From Macropodus opercularis (taxonomy: Eukaryota; Chordata; Actinopteri; Anabantiformes; Osphronemidae), in NCBI GenBank assembly GCA_030770545.1, contig CM061094.1:4883001-4947000 (forward strand): DNA of 64,000 bases, given 5' to 3'. Below the pieces are notes generated by a model, which worked only from the letters and a program-made list of their open reading frames with translations, made no database searches and was not told the origin of the DNA. The position numbers and the translations under genes were made by a program. Positions 11,285 through 26,200 of the stretch are shown here, piece after piece (position 1 is the stretch's first letter; every line of letters begins with the position of its first letter).

Positions 11285-14200
11285 ATGGACGCAGAGGGTT
11301 TTGGGGAACTGCTCCAGCAGGCAGAGCAGCTGGCTGCAGAGACCGAAGCAGTGTCAGAGCTGCCACATGTTGAGAGGAACCTTCAGGAGATCCAGCAGGC
11401 TGGGGAAAGGCTTCGCTCCCGCACCCTCACCCGCACCTCACAAGATGCTGCAGACGTGAAAGCGTAAGAAGGATCTCCTGTATTTAAATTTTAGAAAGTA
11501 TTCTTCTTCTGTTTCTCCTTTCGAGAAAAGATAGTTCAAACAAGGCTGAATGCAACAGTTGTAAACAACAACTGTCCTTCAGCTGAGTCATGTTATAGAT
11601 TGTGTCTTGCCACTCAAAGATCTCAAAGAGGACATCCAGGTCTATGACAAAATATTTATAGATGTCTGAAGGGACTATTGAAAGAATATTATTAATATCT
11701 ATGTAATGCCTTAATTTCTACTTAATTTCATTAAATAGAAATTTACACTTTCTGTATGCTATAAAGTACATTATACATATATATTTTTTCCATCCCCTTC
11801 ACATACTTTTTCTTTTTGTTCACTCTAGTGTGAGTCAGCACTAGTGAGGCCTTCCATATGCTAAATACTAGTTTGAAGCCTCACAACAAGAGGGGTGGTA
11901 TACAAGAAGTATGGTCATTTATTGATTGATTATTGTGAGTTCCTTGTATATGCCTTTTTCTGGTTTGTTTAAGGGCAAGCACTTCTCAAAATCTCTTAGT
12001 GGAATATGTTGTGCTGCTGTTTAATTAGTCTGAGTTGGTTTGCCGAAGTTTTTGACAGAACCTATATCACATTAGAATGTTCAATTTTTCAGCCCCAATA
12101 AAACCCTGTGTGTGGTGTTAGTGAAATTGACCTAATAAGATCTTTAACCAGTAGATAGTAGCAAAACCTCTTTTGCCCTCTAGTGGTTTACAGTTTTTAT
12201 CATTTCAGTCTTGTGTTGTTTGCAGATTTTAATGGCTCTTTCTCATCCTCAGATCAATCCTGCTTGGCACCAGAGGGTTAGACATCTTTCACATTTCTCA
12301 GAGATTGGAAAGCCTAAGTGCTGCCACAACATTTGAGCCACTGGAGCCAGTTAAAGACACAGATATACAGGTAGGAGTTACATAATGTCCAGGTAACTGT
12401 AGTCTACGGTTTTTAATAAAAAGCATGAAACTCAAAATTATGATTTTGAGCAATAGTGGTCTAGATGGCTTTTAGTTAAAACGAACCACACTTAATTCAA
12501 ACGCTACCATAATTAAGAATTGGAGTTTGTTTTTCAATCAGGTATGAAAGCTACTAATACTAATTAGAAACCGTTGATAAACTGTGTCTGGTAAGCAGTA
12601 ACAAAGTCTGTTTGAGTCTGGAAAATGTCATGTTTCTAGTGGTTTTGCAGGCCCTGCAGTAAGATAATTGTTCCTTTAATGAGAATTATTTGTAGCGTTG
12701 CCAAAAGACAGCAGTGGGATATCATGAAAATCATGTTAAAGTCAGCTGTTGTGTCTCTCCATTGTTGCAGTAGATAATAAAAATGTTGCTTTGTGACAAT
12801 GTTAGCTCAAACAGAAATGCCACTGTGTGTGGTAAAACCTTGAGATAATCTGCACTGTAATATTGCACATACGTCTTATGTTCTACAGCATAATTTTATA
12901 GAAAACCATTGGTATTCCTTACAGATATGATTAGTTGCTGGGTTTTTATCTACAACGCATTTTTGTGGCTAACTGAACATGCTATATGCTAGAGAAACTT
13001 GGGTGGGACTGACTGACTGGAAGAGCACTTATGTTTAATGTGTGGACACGCTGTGTATTGCTATTTCCCCTTATTGGTTTACAAAAGACTGCTGCATTAC
13101 ACAGCGGTTTTGTTTCAGAAGAAAGTCTACAATACTGTGTTCAGTACTATAAATACTCTGCATGATTGAACAGCAAAATTCCAGTTATGAGAATAAACTG
13201 AAAAGACCCACAGTAGTAATATGTTAGCATTCATTGTGAATCCTATATCTATTAATATTAGCTAATATTATATAATAACTATGCGGGTATAGTGTTGCTA
13301 TAGTGGTTATGTGTTCTACACGGTGCTGCTGTCTTAAAGCTCACATACAAATAAATATCCTTCTTTAAAATATGAGATTTGCAGGATATTATTATTAATA
13401 TAATTTGCCTCTAATGCTAATATTCAGGACATTTCCAGAACTGTTCAGTGCGGTTTTTCGAATGCTTTGCATTCTTAAAAGAATTAATTGCACTGTTTGG
13501 TTTTGTTGTTAGTATGTTGAAGAATTTTTTTACCACCCATCTGTGTATATGAAAAATTTTAAATACAGTTTTCATACTACATCCTTAAAATACCATTGGG
13601 ACTTAGATCAGCGTCACTTTAGCACAATGTCATGAAAATTAATTATAAATTAATTCACAGTTGTAGTATTTGCCATAATCTGCATTAATTACAAAGCATT
13701 GTGCATTTCTGCTTGTCTTAGTCTGGTAGCATGCCAGGCAGAGGTGAGCAGTAATCTAATAAGGTGTCTGCTGGCACTTTAGAATTCTCTTTTAATTAAG
13801 ATCATGAGATTGTAGTAATTGCAGCTTGAGTCTAATTGTAAGTCTAATCTGTGTTGAGCTCCATGACAAGAAATAAAACATTATGCAGGCTCAGGAGTCC
13901 TGTTAGAGGTTGTGGTAATTTCTTTTGAAAATAAGGCCACCAAAAGAAAATAGAACCAAACTGAGTGCTGATCAGCTTTTATTCTATCCTGATTTCTTTC
14001 TCCTGCTGATCTCTATTACCTTTTTGAGTTACGTCTAAAACAATCACAGGAAACTGGTGGTTGGTCAAACACACAATTTCATTTTACTGTAAAGGCACTG
14101 GTTGAGCATTTAATGTCCCCATCTTGCACAATACAAATAAACAGTAGTTGTAAAATAGCAAGATTAAAATTACGTCCTTATTGTGAACGGCAGCTGGAGA

Positions 14201-17200
14201 GCCTGGGATGCTGTACTGTATCGGATCCAAAAAATTCTGCACCTAGAACTACTGTGTAACACGACTGTAAACACAGAGTGGTGCTGTTTCACACAGGAAG
14301 CCTTCTTGTGTAGTTGAAAGAGTGACAGCATTTTTTCAGTAACTTATAATAAATGATGTTAATCCATCATTAGATAGATAGATTGTTGGAATACATCAAT
14401 TGCTTACATAAAGTTAATGTCAAATATTTCATAATTCCAGTTTCCTAAATGTTCAGATTTGATGCTTGATTGAAGGTTTTCTGACTATTAGGTTAGAGTA
14501 AGCTAGAACTGGTTTGGTAATGGTTCATTGATGCACACAGTTCTTTCTTACCCTTTCGGTTTTTTTCTTTCTTTATGTCACTTTGCTAATTAACACATTT
14601 GTAGGTACACATCAACATGTCATTGCAGTGAAAACCTTATTCTCTTTTGTACTTGCTTTTTAATATGGCATATACGTTTTGCTCTCTACTGTATGTTTCG
14701 TACAAGTATCATTATATGTTTTCTCTAGATGATTATAGTGTACTGTCTCATTGAATCGTCTTTTTTTAAGAATAGATAACATAAATGGAAAAGAAGGAGG
14801 ATGACACGCATAAATATTAAGAAAATGAAATAAAGGGAACAAAATGGCCAGGAAAAGAAAGTGTTGAGGCAGAAGACTGAAAGCAATATTGGTAGAAAAA
14901 TGGCGTCTGTCTCATCCTCGCACTTTTCACTATTCCTACTATATCTGATTTTTGTTCACCTCTGTCTCTTTAATCTGGACCCTCCATGCTCTCTTTTTCT
15001 TTCCTTTGCTTTACCTTAATTTCGTTCAGATTTTTCCTATTTTTTGTCCCTCCTGATTTGCATCCATTTCCTCCCTTCCTTTCTCTTATTTCATTCTCCC
15101 TATACACACACACACACACACACACATCCTTTAGCAGTGATGGCATGTGTTCAGCGGATGCAGTTGGCTAAGCTCAGAGCGTCTGCTGAGCGAGACGAGT
15201 GCTTATAAAGCTTCACAGGACGTGCTTGTGCGTGTGTGCACAGGTTTCGTGTTCTGTGTTGCATGCCTTAATCTATGAAAGTTGTGATCAATTGCTGGAA
15301 TATAGTGTGCGCCTGTGAATTAATGTGTGTATATCATAGATTTGGCTGCATGTGGGAGCTTGCATTTTCATTTTATTGGTGCTGGCTGGCACATGTTATG
15401 TGTGTGTACGTGGGTGTGTACGTGTGCTATTACCACAAGACTACAAGTGTGTGTGTGTATGTATGTATGTTTGCATTAACAAGCTTGCTTTATGTGCGCC
15501 GTGATAGTCAGGCTGCATATAGGAATGCTCCCAGCCTCCACCCCTTCCACCCGCATGTGCCTCCCAGACCATTCATTAACTAAACATGACCCTTAAGAGC
15601 ATGATTAGCCTCGTTTCAAGACAGGATGTCGGAAGCCATCAACCGAGGGGGAAAAAATCCATTACTATAATTGCATTGAGCTGAGGGAGGGAGGAGTTGG
15701 GGAGGAAAGGAAGGAAGAATGCATAGATGGATAAAAATGAAAGAAAAGGAATGGGACTGAGGGAGGGGAGGAGGCAGAGGGCTGTCAGAGAGGCTGGGAT
15801 AGATGGAGAGAGCGAGAGAGAGCGAGGATGAGAGCTCAGGGAGGGGGGATGTCACTTGATGGTAGCAACTGAGATTCTATATGAATCCATAGTTCCTTCT
15901 CGTGGCTCTCCCTGTCTGTGGACTCAGTTGGTACAGCCCTCTGACAATAAAACCACCTCCAATGAGTCTTCATGTGGCACTTCCACCTCGTTCCCTGGGT
16001 CACACACAAGAGTCACCGGTTTCGCTTGAACGGGGAAAGGCTGCAAGTGGATCGCCTTGCCGGCTCGACTGGGCACACGGAACACACCCCAAGCCATGGC
16101 ACCGACTGCTGCTGCCCTGGCACCGCAGCACAGAGACAGGCAAAGATGCGACGCAGGTCCTTGGGTGTCGTTGTCCAGATACCTGGGCAAAGACAGTCAA
16201 ATGAAAAACAATTTTCATCCTTTCTTGTCTCATCCTGTCTCTTCTTCTGTCTGTCTGCTAGGCAGGCAGGCGCTCAGCATGAGTGAGTATTGTCTATATT
16301 CAGATACAAACACACTCACAAATAAGCATGTGCTTTGTCTGTCACATTTTTTTTCCCCTTCATTTTGGTCACCAGTGGGTCTTTCTATGCTAAGTTGTGT
16401 GTGACTATATGACAACCACGTCAGTGACTGTGATGATTGTATATACTTATCGTAAATTATGGAGAAATATAATTTTATCAAATATGCATATGTGATATGG
16501 CACTCTTGCCATACAGGAAGTGAAGGAGTGAAGGGTGGGGTTTCTCTTACGCACACACACACAGTGGACAGTTCATTGTGTCATGGCAAATGAGGACAGA
16601 AACGCCTGCAATTTTCATGACTGGCACAGAAAACATGGCTCCCACATTAATTTCCCCTTCTTTTTTTTTCCCCCACTGATCTTTGACTATGCCTTTTTCC
16701 TGAAGTCTGTTTAACTGTTTTCCAAAATACAAAAAAATATTGCGTTGACGTTCAGACACTGCCTATCTATACAAAACATGCGTATTTCTATATTAGAAAA
16801 CATGCACGCTCCAAACGCATAGATTCATAGTGATGATGTAATTTTCAAAAAGTCACCATTTATTCCTTACAACAAAATGTATATTTAGAAGCTCAGTGAG
16901 GCCAGATTTCACAATATCTACAGACATTAGACCGAAATTGAAACTTTCATTAGTTATATATTTTTAGGTGAAACTAAATAGCCGTTGGTTCTACCATGTA
17001 TCCAGTTCAGCTTCTGCTATTTTGATCAAGCAGCAATAGTGTATTTCCTGATTTATTGTCAATTATTAGTAATTTTTGGGGTTAAGTAGAACCTTCTGGG
17101 TTGTCTGCCCAGCAGGCTATGGGTGTTAACAGTGGGTTTCAGATCTGTAAGGAAACACGGCGACAGGGTGGGGCAACAGAAAGCATACTTTTAAAAATAT

Positions 17201-20200
17201 ACCTATTACCCAGTCCTGAATCGATCGTTAAAAGTGCTAAGCATGCATTAGTTTTAAAATGTTTAGTGCGGCATAACAATATGGCCTTTTACTCTAATTT
17301 ATCTTTATTTTTATCAATCAAGCATTAATACACAGAAGAATTAAAGCATCTGAACTGTGTAGTTGGCGTGGACTGCTGGGTACAGTGTCTTAGACTAAAT
17401 AACATGCCAAGTGCTTTTGCTAGCTGGTAGTTTTTAAAATTACAACATCATTGTGACATCAGCGCCTCTGATGTGCATGTTTGTGTGCTAAACCTTTTTG
17501 GTTAGTCAAACATTTTAAGGTGCTAATATTTTTGCTTTTGAGAAGCATTTGTGTCACAGACAAATGTCAATTTGGATCATAGCTGTTGACTAAGTTGTAA
17601 GTTTACATTTGGCACAAAAAATGTCGTATAGGCAGAGTCGTTGGCAGGGCAGCCGGCATCAAAGTGACTGCAATGAAGAATTGTTGCCTACTGCCGTACC
17701 TCAGTTAAAGCAAAAGTGCTGAGGTGACTGCCCAGCAGCTATTCAGTGTTCACCATAGTGCTACAATTTAACTTTAGATGCTCTTGTCTGTTTCTGGAAA
17801 ATATCTCTGCCTTGTCTCCTTCATTATAATACAAGGCCAGTCAGAGTCACTATGTTGTAAAAAGGTCTCATCTATTGAAGTAGATAAATCACATAAGCCT
17901 GTTACAATTATTTTATCCTACTCATTTTTCCAGTGCAGCTCTCCAGTGAGCATTGACCTGAGCTCTCCTCTGGTTAGAGTGGATAAATATAGACCTATCC
18001 TCAGCCTCTCCTGGGGAAAAAGTGAGCTACAGAAAGAAACGGGAGAAATGCACAAGAAGGGTAAACAGGACAGGTTAGGGTAGAAAATGATTTTCCTCAC
18101 TATTTGATTTTAAATAGACTAATACCATTTAACATCAGCTGACTACTGAGACGCTATATAAGACGTTGTCCTATATACTATAGGTCATCTATAGTATTGT
18201 CCTTCGAAATTGTCTTAGTCACTGCTTCGGTTTTCAAGTAAAAATGTTGAGAGGCTGAATTTGTTACCAGCATGACTGTTACATTTCTGATGTGCTTAGC
18301 TGCTATGCTACAGTTTACTATGACTGAGCACAATGCAGTTTGCTGTGGAATTATTTAATAGCTTAATTTCTTTAAATTACCTTTAGAGAAGAATGTAAGA
18401 CAATTGGACATTCCTGCAGGCAAAAGAGCCACAACATATATAAAATGTAATTCCACTCACCAACCTAGAAATCACTAATGTTGCAATTTCGAGAATGTCA
18501 GAAATGGTTTAATGTTGGTTTAGTGGTCCAGTTTGTTTTATATATTTATTGTTTTTGTGGCATCTGGGTTATCATTACTTTTCCTTCTCCTCTTGTCTGA
18601 AGGTAGTCCTTCTTCCTCTGTTGGTAAACATGGTAAAGTTAAATTCTGGTGATCCTGTGCTGATTGAAAAGAAAGGTCTTTAATGTCATTGTCACATGTA
18701 CAACAAAAATTTGTGCTCTCCAGTCAGTACGTCATTCATAAAAAGTCAAGATAATACTAATAATAAATATCTAAAATGATAATAAATAAGAATATATACG
18801 CCTAAAAACATCACATGAGCATACACACACAGGCAATACATAACATATTCGTACCCACACATACATCCATTCTTATTATTATTTATATTATACTATTATA
18901 TTATACATTATTAAAACACGTCGGCTGTAGATGGTTTTTCGCCAGACCTTTCCAAACTATACATGCAATTGATTTGGTTTGATTCTACATGGTCCTTAGT
19001 TTCTATGGCATTAGTATGATGTTGTATTTAGTGCAATACTCATTCTTACTGAAGTTTAGTATTGATAATATAGAAGCTATTGAGTCTTTCAGTGAATGAG
19101 GGGCACAGGAATGAACTGACAGAGGTGAAGGCTGGGAGATAAGGTAGGGGGTACAAATGAGACTGAAGTATTCAGAGCGTCAAGCAGGTGGGGCACTAGA
19201 AGTATGAGTGAGGAAAGGAGAAATGGAAGCAGGAGGGAAGTCAAGAACACCCACATCACTGTAGAGCTGCATAAATTCTAGTTAGGCTCTGGCTAGGTCT
19301 GTTCTTCAAACTAAAATGATCGTATATGCTTCAGATAGAAAGGCATATTCTAGATAACAAAAACCCATTGATCCACCGCGTAAAGCATAACCTCCACTTT
19401 AGCGCTTCCACAAGATGCATGTCCACATTCACTGACTTTTCTTCTGAAGAGCGCTGTAGTGTTTTCTCCTGAATGCTCCAGGTGTTACATAAATGGCACT
19501 TACTCGATTGACAGCTCACATCTTGCATATAAGATAAGATGAGCAGCAGTTTAGTATCGCATACGTAAAGCATGAATAATATCCATCTTCATATAAAGGG
19601 CCAGAGCAGGAGAGGAATGTACGGTGGGCATTGGCAGCCATTTTGAGGCAACACCAAAATGGAGGCTATGGTGGCTGCTGCTTTACAGCAGTGTGCGTAT
19701 AGCACTTAGATGCTGCATGAAAAACGTGGACTGAGTGTATGTCTGTATAAATCGACATCTGTATATTAGACTAATCCCATCGGAACAGGGAACTGCACAG
19801 GTCTGAGAAGGGCACAGAAAATAGCATGGAAAATTGAAAAGCTGGTGCTATCTCCCATAAAGTAAATTATAGTGCGCCTGCTAAATCAGTTCCCCAGAAC
19901 CCATTGCAAACTGTTTATCTCTGCCTCATTTTTTTCCTCACTAGTTGAACTAATATCTACTGCTCTCTCTCTCTCTCTCTATGTCTGTCTTTTGTCTCTC
20001 TCTGTGCTGTCACTGTGCATCATCCACTGCCCGTGTGTCTTCCTGTCTGTTCCTCACTTCATCCACAGGGCTTCTTGAAGAACGAAAGGGACAACGCCCT
20101 CCTGTCGGCTATCGAGGAGTCTCGCCGCAGGGTAGGTAGCTGCCCAATATCTGCTTCTGCTTGTGTCTGATGTAGAAGGGGTAGGAGTATTTCTGCATAT

Positions 20201-23200
20201 TTTTCTTTATTCCTTTATAGATGAAAAGTTTTAATTGTAAAGAAAAAGTATCAGAAATTGTTTCCCTGTCCTCATAACATTCAGTTTAGCACCATAGTGT
20301 GGTACATCACAGTGTAGGAACACTTAAAAAAAATTTTTTTTTTGTAATTTCTGCTTGCTGTGATCTAAAAGTCCTTCTGGTGTGAACCTTCAGGGAATTG
20401 TTTTGAAATGGCTTCCCTGATGTGCAGAGCTAATAGGCCCTGCGTTTAATTAGCTGCCGTTCCCATTATCTCTCTTGTCTCCCCGAGAGGAGAAAACAGA
20501 CTTGTGTGCAAGGGTGGAAAAATAAAGTAGCTGTTAAAGGCTCTTGCTGATTTTTATCTAAATTCTGTAGCTTTGCATTACAGGCTGGGCGTTGTTAAAT
20601 TACATATTCACAATATCTGGTGTATTATCTCATTTGACTATGAAGCCTGTAGCCAAATTGTTTCTTTCTTTCTTTATTTTTGGGGGGGGTTATTTATTAG
20701 CTATTTTCTTTCCAAAACCACTCAAGGCTTTCCTTAAATTGTTTGTGTGACCACTAAAATATGTACTGATAGGACATTTAAAAGTAGAAAAAATGTTGGC
20801 GTTTTAGTAAGTGAATTTTTTTTTTGTTTTCTTAAAATGTTGCAGTGCAACTTTGCAACTAAAGCTTTGACATCCAGGCAGTGACCAACTTAACCTAGTA
20901 AATGGTGATTTTAGTCTAGATTAGCATTTCCCTGAGCTGGAGATTCAATTATATCTTGTTCCCATTATCTCACTTTGAGTCTCTGTGGATAGTTAAAATA
21001 GACTGCACCATCTCCTGGTGGAGTAGCACAATCTTGACTGAGGTCTGCTGCTATTTCTGGTATGTGTCATAGGTAGGCCCAATTTACATAATGTGCATTT
21101 ATGTTAGCTGCATGCTTCCCTATTTTCTTTGGTAGTGGGAGGGATAGCTTCTTAAATGCTGAATCAATTTCTATAATGTACTCAGATGACGACTGAATGA
21201 CATTTTCAGCGATCCTCGTCAGCTTTCACTGAGCTGATTAAACATTTAGTTATGTTGTTACAGAGACACCTACTATTACTACTAAAACCTTGTACATGCC
21301 ATTATACTTTGAATGTAATTGTTGTTGAATGATAATATATTATAATTCCCACCTTTTGTGTGTAAGACTTTCCTGTTGGCTGAGGAGTACCATCGTGAAT
21401 CCATGTTGGTCCAGTGGGAGCAGGTAAAACAGAGAGTTTTGCACACGTTACTGGGAGCAGGAGAGGACGCACTGGACTTCAGTCAAGATGTGGAGGTACA
21501 GAAGAATTTGCTTTTGCTGCTTTAGGATCACACATCTCCTCATTCCCGAAGAGGGCAATTCATTTTTGCTAGAACAATTTTATTAGACAGACGCAATCCA
21601 CATTATTGTGTTGGCTGTTCACTGCCTTATGGAACAAAAATCTGTTTTGTTACATCTTAATAATTATAATAAGAAATAACTGGTTTTGTGATGGTAGAAT
21701 AGATTCCAGTGTTATCTACCATCAGCTAACTCACAAAATAAGTCGAACTTGTTAGTGTATGTACTGTATTAGTGTCGTTGTCAGAGATATTCCAACTAAG
21801 AATAATTGAGCAAACAGCCTGTTTCTGATAAAACCAGAGAGTTCAAACATAAGACCGACAAACCTTGTAAACCCATGGCCTAGATGTCCTATCCCCGTCT
21901 TGCCCTATGCTTATCAATACATATTCCATTCCATGCTAAATATATAAATATATTCCACTACAAATATGCATGTTTTTTTTCTACTACAATAGTTTGATCT
22001 AATGTGTGTTCCTAATTTAAATACAAAATTCTGTGTTAAAATTGCTGGTAGCTTAATTGATAAATTAAAAAAAAATCATTGTGCCACAGTGTTTGTTTTT
22101 CAGACATCTATATTTGTATCTGTGTTCAATTCTTGTACTGAATATGTCTACTTAAAAGTAAACTTTGAAGCGGACTTGACTTTCTAGTCTTGGCTGTCTT
22201 CCCATCATATAAACTAACCAAAATAACTTTCATCTAAGACCTGATATTTTTTTATCTCTTTGAGTAAAGTGAATCACTTTCATTATACGTGTCATCCTGT
22301 GGGATCATATTCCATCAAGCACTGGGACAGAATGGCACAATGGGGCACTGTGTTCACACCTGATCCATCCATCTTACTGAGCTAGAAAACCCTCACAAAA
22401 TGCAGAATAATTAACATTGAAAACAATAATTCACTTGATAATGTCATTTTAGACAGAATTGTTAGTGTTGCGTGTGTGATGTTTCTAGTCACATTTAACT
22501 TATGTGCTACTTGCTTGTGGTTCTGGTCATCTGTGGTCTGTCGTAGCCCAGCTTTGTGAGTGAAGTGACAGCTCCAGGAAGGAGCGCGCTGGACAGTGTG
22601 GAGGTGGCCTATGGACGACAGGTGAGTTGCAGTCTAATGGTTTTGAGAGTCATGGAAAAGTTAGGACCTGGAAAATATTGTTTATGTTTATTATAGATAA
22701 TAACAATTTAGTTGATTATTTATACTTGGAAAAACTATTTAATGTACATTCATGATTTGAGAATAGTAACTTAGCAAGAGTGAATTTGTTTTTGTTGTCT
22801 GATTTAGATTTTACCTTATCATACCAAAGAGACTTCCCTCATGCTTAAATTCCATCTAGCCATGTCCAAGTGGGTTGCTACATTTAAAGTGCAACCTACA
22901 ATAAAGTGTTCAAAATGTGTAGATGTTGGAAGACTTTCCGGGGCCATTCTGTGTGCTTGTGATCTTTTAATACGCTAAATGAATTTGCTGTAGAATGTAG
23001 GCTTCTCCTGAACACATATATAAACAAGAAATAAAGTAATGTCATTTTAAATCCAGCCGTAGTCTGTTAGTGATGATCTGTTGAGTTAAAATGGGGTCAC
23101 AGCAAGCTAGGAGTGGTAGATCAATTATATCGATTGATTAGGGAGGAGTGGGATACTGTGGGCAATTATCGCTCTCATTCTTTCTCATATGAAGCAGTGC

Positions 23201-26200
23201 TTTAAATGTGGCTTTTCCTCTGGTCATGTGTCGACACATTGCATGCGGGGTTATTTGTCTGATTTTTGTTATCCTCTTTGATGACCTTTTAAATGTCATG
23301 ATTCTTTTCTTTTTGTTTTTTATTGTGAACCATTTCACTCGATGGTCATAGAATTAGCTTTTATGTCTGTAGCTGAGTATGGAGCTGTAGGTGAATTTCA
23401 AACTTTTCTGAGCATTAAAATATTGGCAGTCACCTATAACTTGTTATTTCTTTTCTTTTAACACCCATGGCTTTGTACAGATCTACGTTTTCAACGAGAA
23501 GATAGTTAATGGTCACATTCAGCCTAATCTGGGAGATTTGTGTGCATCAGTAGCAGAAAGCCTGGATGACAAGGTAATAACTCAGTTTGTCCCAGAATGA
23601 TTTGTGAAAATGATTTGAACTGTCTTATCCACATGAAATTAAATATTGTTTTTACATTTAAGAATTTTAATGTCCTCACTTTAGAATGTATCAGACATGT
23701 GGCTGATGGTGAAGCAGATGACAGATGTGTTGTTGGTTCCAGCTAAAGACACCCTCAAGAGTCGCACTTCTGTTGAAATGCAGATAGCCTTTGTACGTCA
23801 GGGGCTCAACTTTCTTGAGAACAGGTAACTCTGCTAGTTTATTTTTGTTTTGGAAGAGGGGTCTGTTTCTTTTTATTATTTTTGAAACAGTTGGTATTGA
23901 ACTACAGAGTTATCACAAAAATTTATTTTTGTGTGTGTTTGTACTTTCCCAGCTATAAAAACTATACCATGGTCACGGTGTTTGGGAACCTCCATCAGGC
24001 CCAGCTAGGAGGGGTACCAGGAACATACCAACTAGTCCGCAGTTTCCTCAATATTAAACTACCAGGACCCCTGCCTGGCATGCAGGTAATGGACATAAAC
24101 TGACATTTAAAAGCCCAAGGTTATTGAAAAGGCTGCTCAACACACTTTTTGCTCAAGCTGGGATTTACCAACACGTTATTTGTAGCTCACTAACAATTAG
24201 ATTGCAAATATAACTGAGGCTTGCCTAAAATGTGAATCTTAGGTCAAATTTAAGCGACTCCTACTTGATTTTTTTAACTATACCTAGAAAAATAGGCCTA
24301 TATCTAAGATGAAAGATGTTCAATTAAATTTATCTGCAAAAACAACATTTGTAAACTCCAACACGTCACCCATAGCGTCCAAATCCGATTCAACCAGAAC
24401 TGTTAGAACAGTGGAATTTTACAGGTGTAATATCAGCATCAGCATCAGGCAGTGCTGAGAATGTTATGAGGTTTTCAGGCCACTTAATGGTGAAATTGTG
24501 CAAAAATGGTGGTCATGTTTCATATACAGTAAAAAAAAAAAAAAGCAGACAATGGAGGAACAAAGCTTTATTTGAAATGTCTGTGGTAAATAGGATGGCG
24601 AGATAGAAGGACACCCAGTGTGGGCTGTGATCTACTACTGTCTGCGTTGTGGCGATCTGAATGCAGCAATGCAGGTGGTGAACCGAGTGCAACATCAGCT
24701 GGGAGACTTCAAGACGTGGTTCCACGAATACATGAACAGCCCTGACAGACGGTGAGAACCCATCAGCTCTTTCGAGATGCTATAGTGTTAGCACGCTATT
24801 TAAAACGCTGGATCTGTGTTCTCTTACCATGTGTGTGGTCTGTTATTTTCAGCCTCTCCCCAGCTTCAGAGAACAAGCTTCGTCTCCACTACCGTAGAGT
24901 GCTGAGGAACAGTGCTGATCCCTACAAGAGAGCCGTCTTTTGTCTGATTGGGAAATGTGATATCAGTGACAACCATGGAGAGGTGGCAGACAAGACAGAA
25001 GACTATCTCTGGTTGAAGGTGGAGCCTTCTTCCACTTTTAGTTTATTTTGTGTGTTTTTGGACATAAGCATATTTGCTAAAGTTCCCTGTTTAAGGATCA
25101 GCAATAGAAACTAAAAAATTTTAAACTTCTGTACATCATTTGCTCCTTCAGTATGTTGCTTTCAGTATATCAGACCTGCTTTGAACCTAAGCCAATGGTT
25201 TTCTTTTTGTGTGTGTGTAGTTGAACCAGGTGTGTTTTGATGATGACTGCAGCAGCTCCCCCCAGGACAGACTGACTCTGCCACAGCTTCAAAAACAGCT
25301 CCTGGAAGACTATGGTATGCAACTGCATGTATCTCAGTCTGTTCCTCTTTGTGTCTTTAGTAAAACTGCTAACAACCCAGAATACTTTAATTTGGAATTA
25401 TTCCTTTTGTTCTGTTATGTAGTACGTTCACAACATTAACTGTTTAGAAATTAGAGGTTTGACATCTAGGCGGTGACCAAAAAAGCAAACAACTGAGTTT
25501 TACATGTTTTTAAATATAAAAATAAACAATTGAGTTATTGTTTTTCTTACTAAGTTGTCATGTGGAAAAGTTTTAGCTTTGTTTTTGTGGAAAAACCATT
25601 TTCTTTTCCCTTTCGGTTCCACTTGTTTAACAGCCCTTTATACTACAGTACCAATAAGCCCAGAATATGACTCAGAGCTCTAGCGAATTCAGATGTTTTT
25701 CATAGTAGGTAGGAACAAATTGAGCCAGACTGAGTTTGTGAAATTGATTTTAAGCTGCCGCCTGTAGAAATAGAAACACAGTTACTTGTCCTTTGTTATG
25801 ATTCATCTGCGAGAATCTCTTGCTGGGGCGCTACAGCTACCAGACATCCCCTCCCTGTGTTGAAAATGAACCATTAGTTACTACTTTACCTCTGTGAAGG
25901 CCTTATGAAAAACTAAGTAAAACTAAATGAAATAAAATAAAACTGGAACCGATAGTAAAGATAATATTCCATATTCTTGAAACAAACTAGATCATAAGAC
26001 TCTGGCTATGCCTGAGACACAATAAGGAGTTTGTAAGGGCATTAGGGCTCTCCCACAGACTTGGAGAACACAGGTCTCTCCCCTGGGTGTTGCTTTCGCC
26101 ACAGCTTGATCCTGCTTATTTCAGATAAGATTGGACTTCTCTCCTTTCTTTCAGTAGCCCTCACCCTCTCCCGTTTTCCGTCTCCCACTCCCTTTGCGCA

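Noticed and set aside
15902..16404. Several overlapping open frames on both strands in the largest nup93 intron
   Set aside because: Local GC-rich sequence with frames open on both strands at once, no splice context and no recognisable domain; best read as chance.
19629..19665. CCATTTTG / CAAAATGG inverted pair resembling two YY1 sites
   Set aside because: An eight-base stem in an intron is expected by chance, and no promoter or transcript evidence was found around it.
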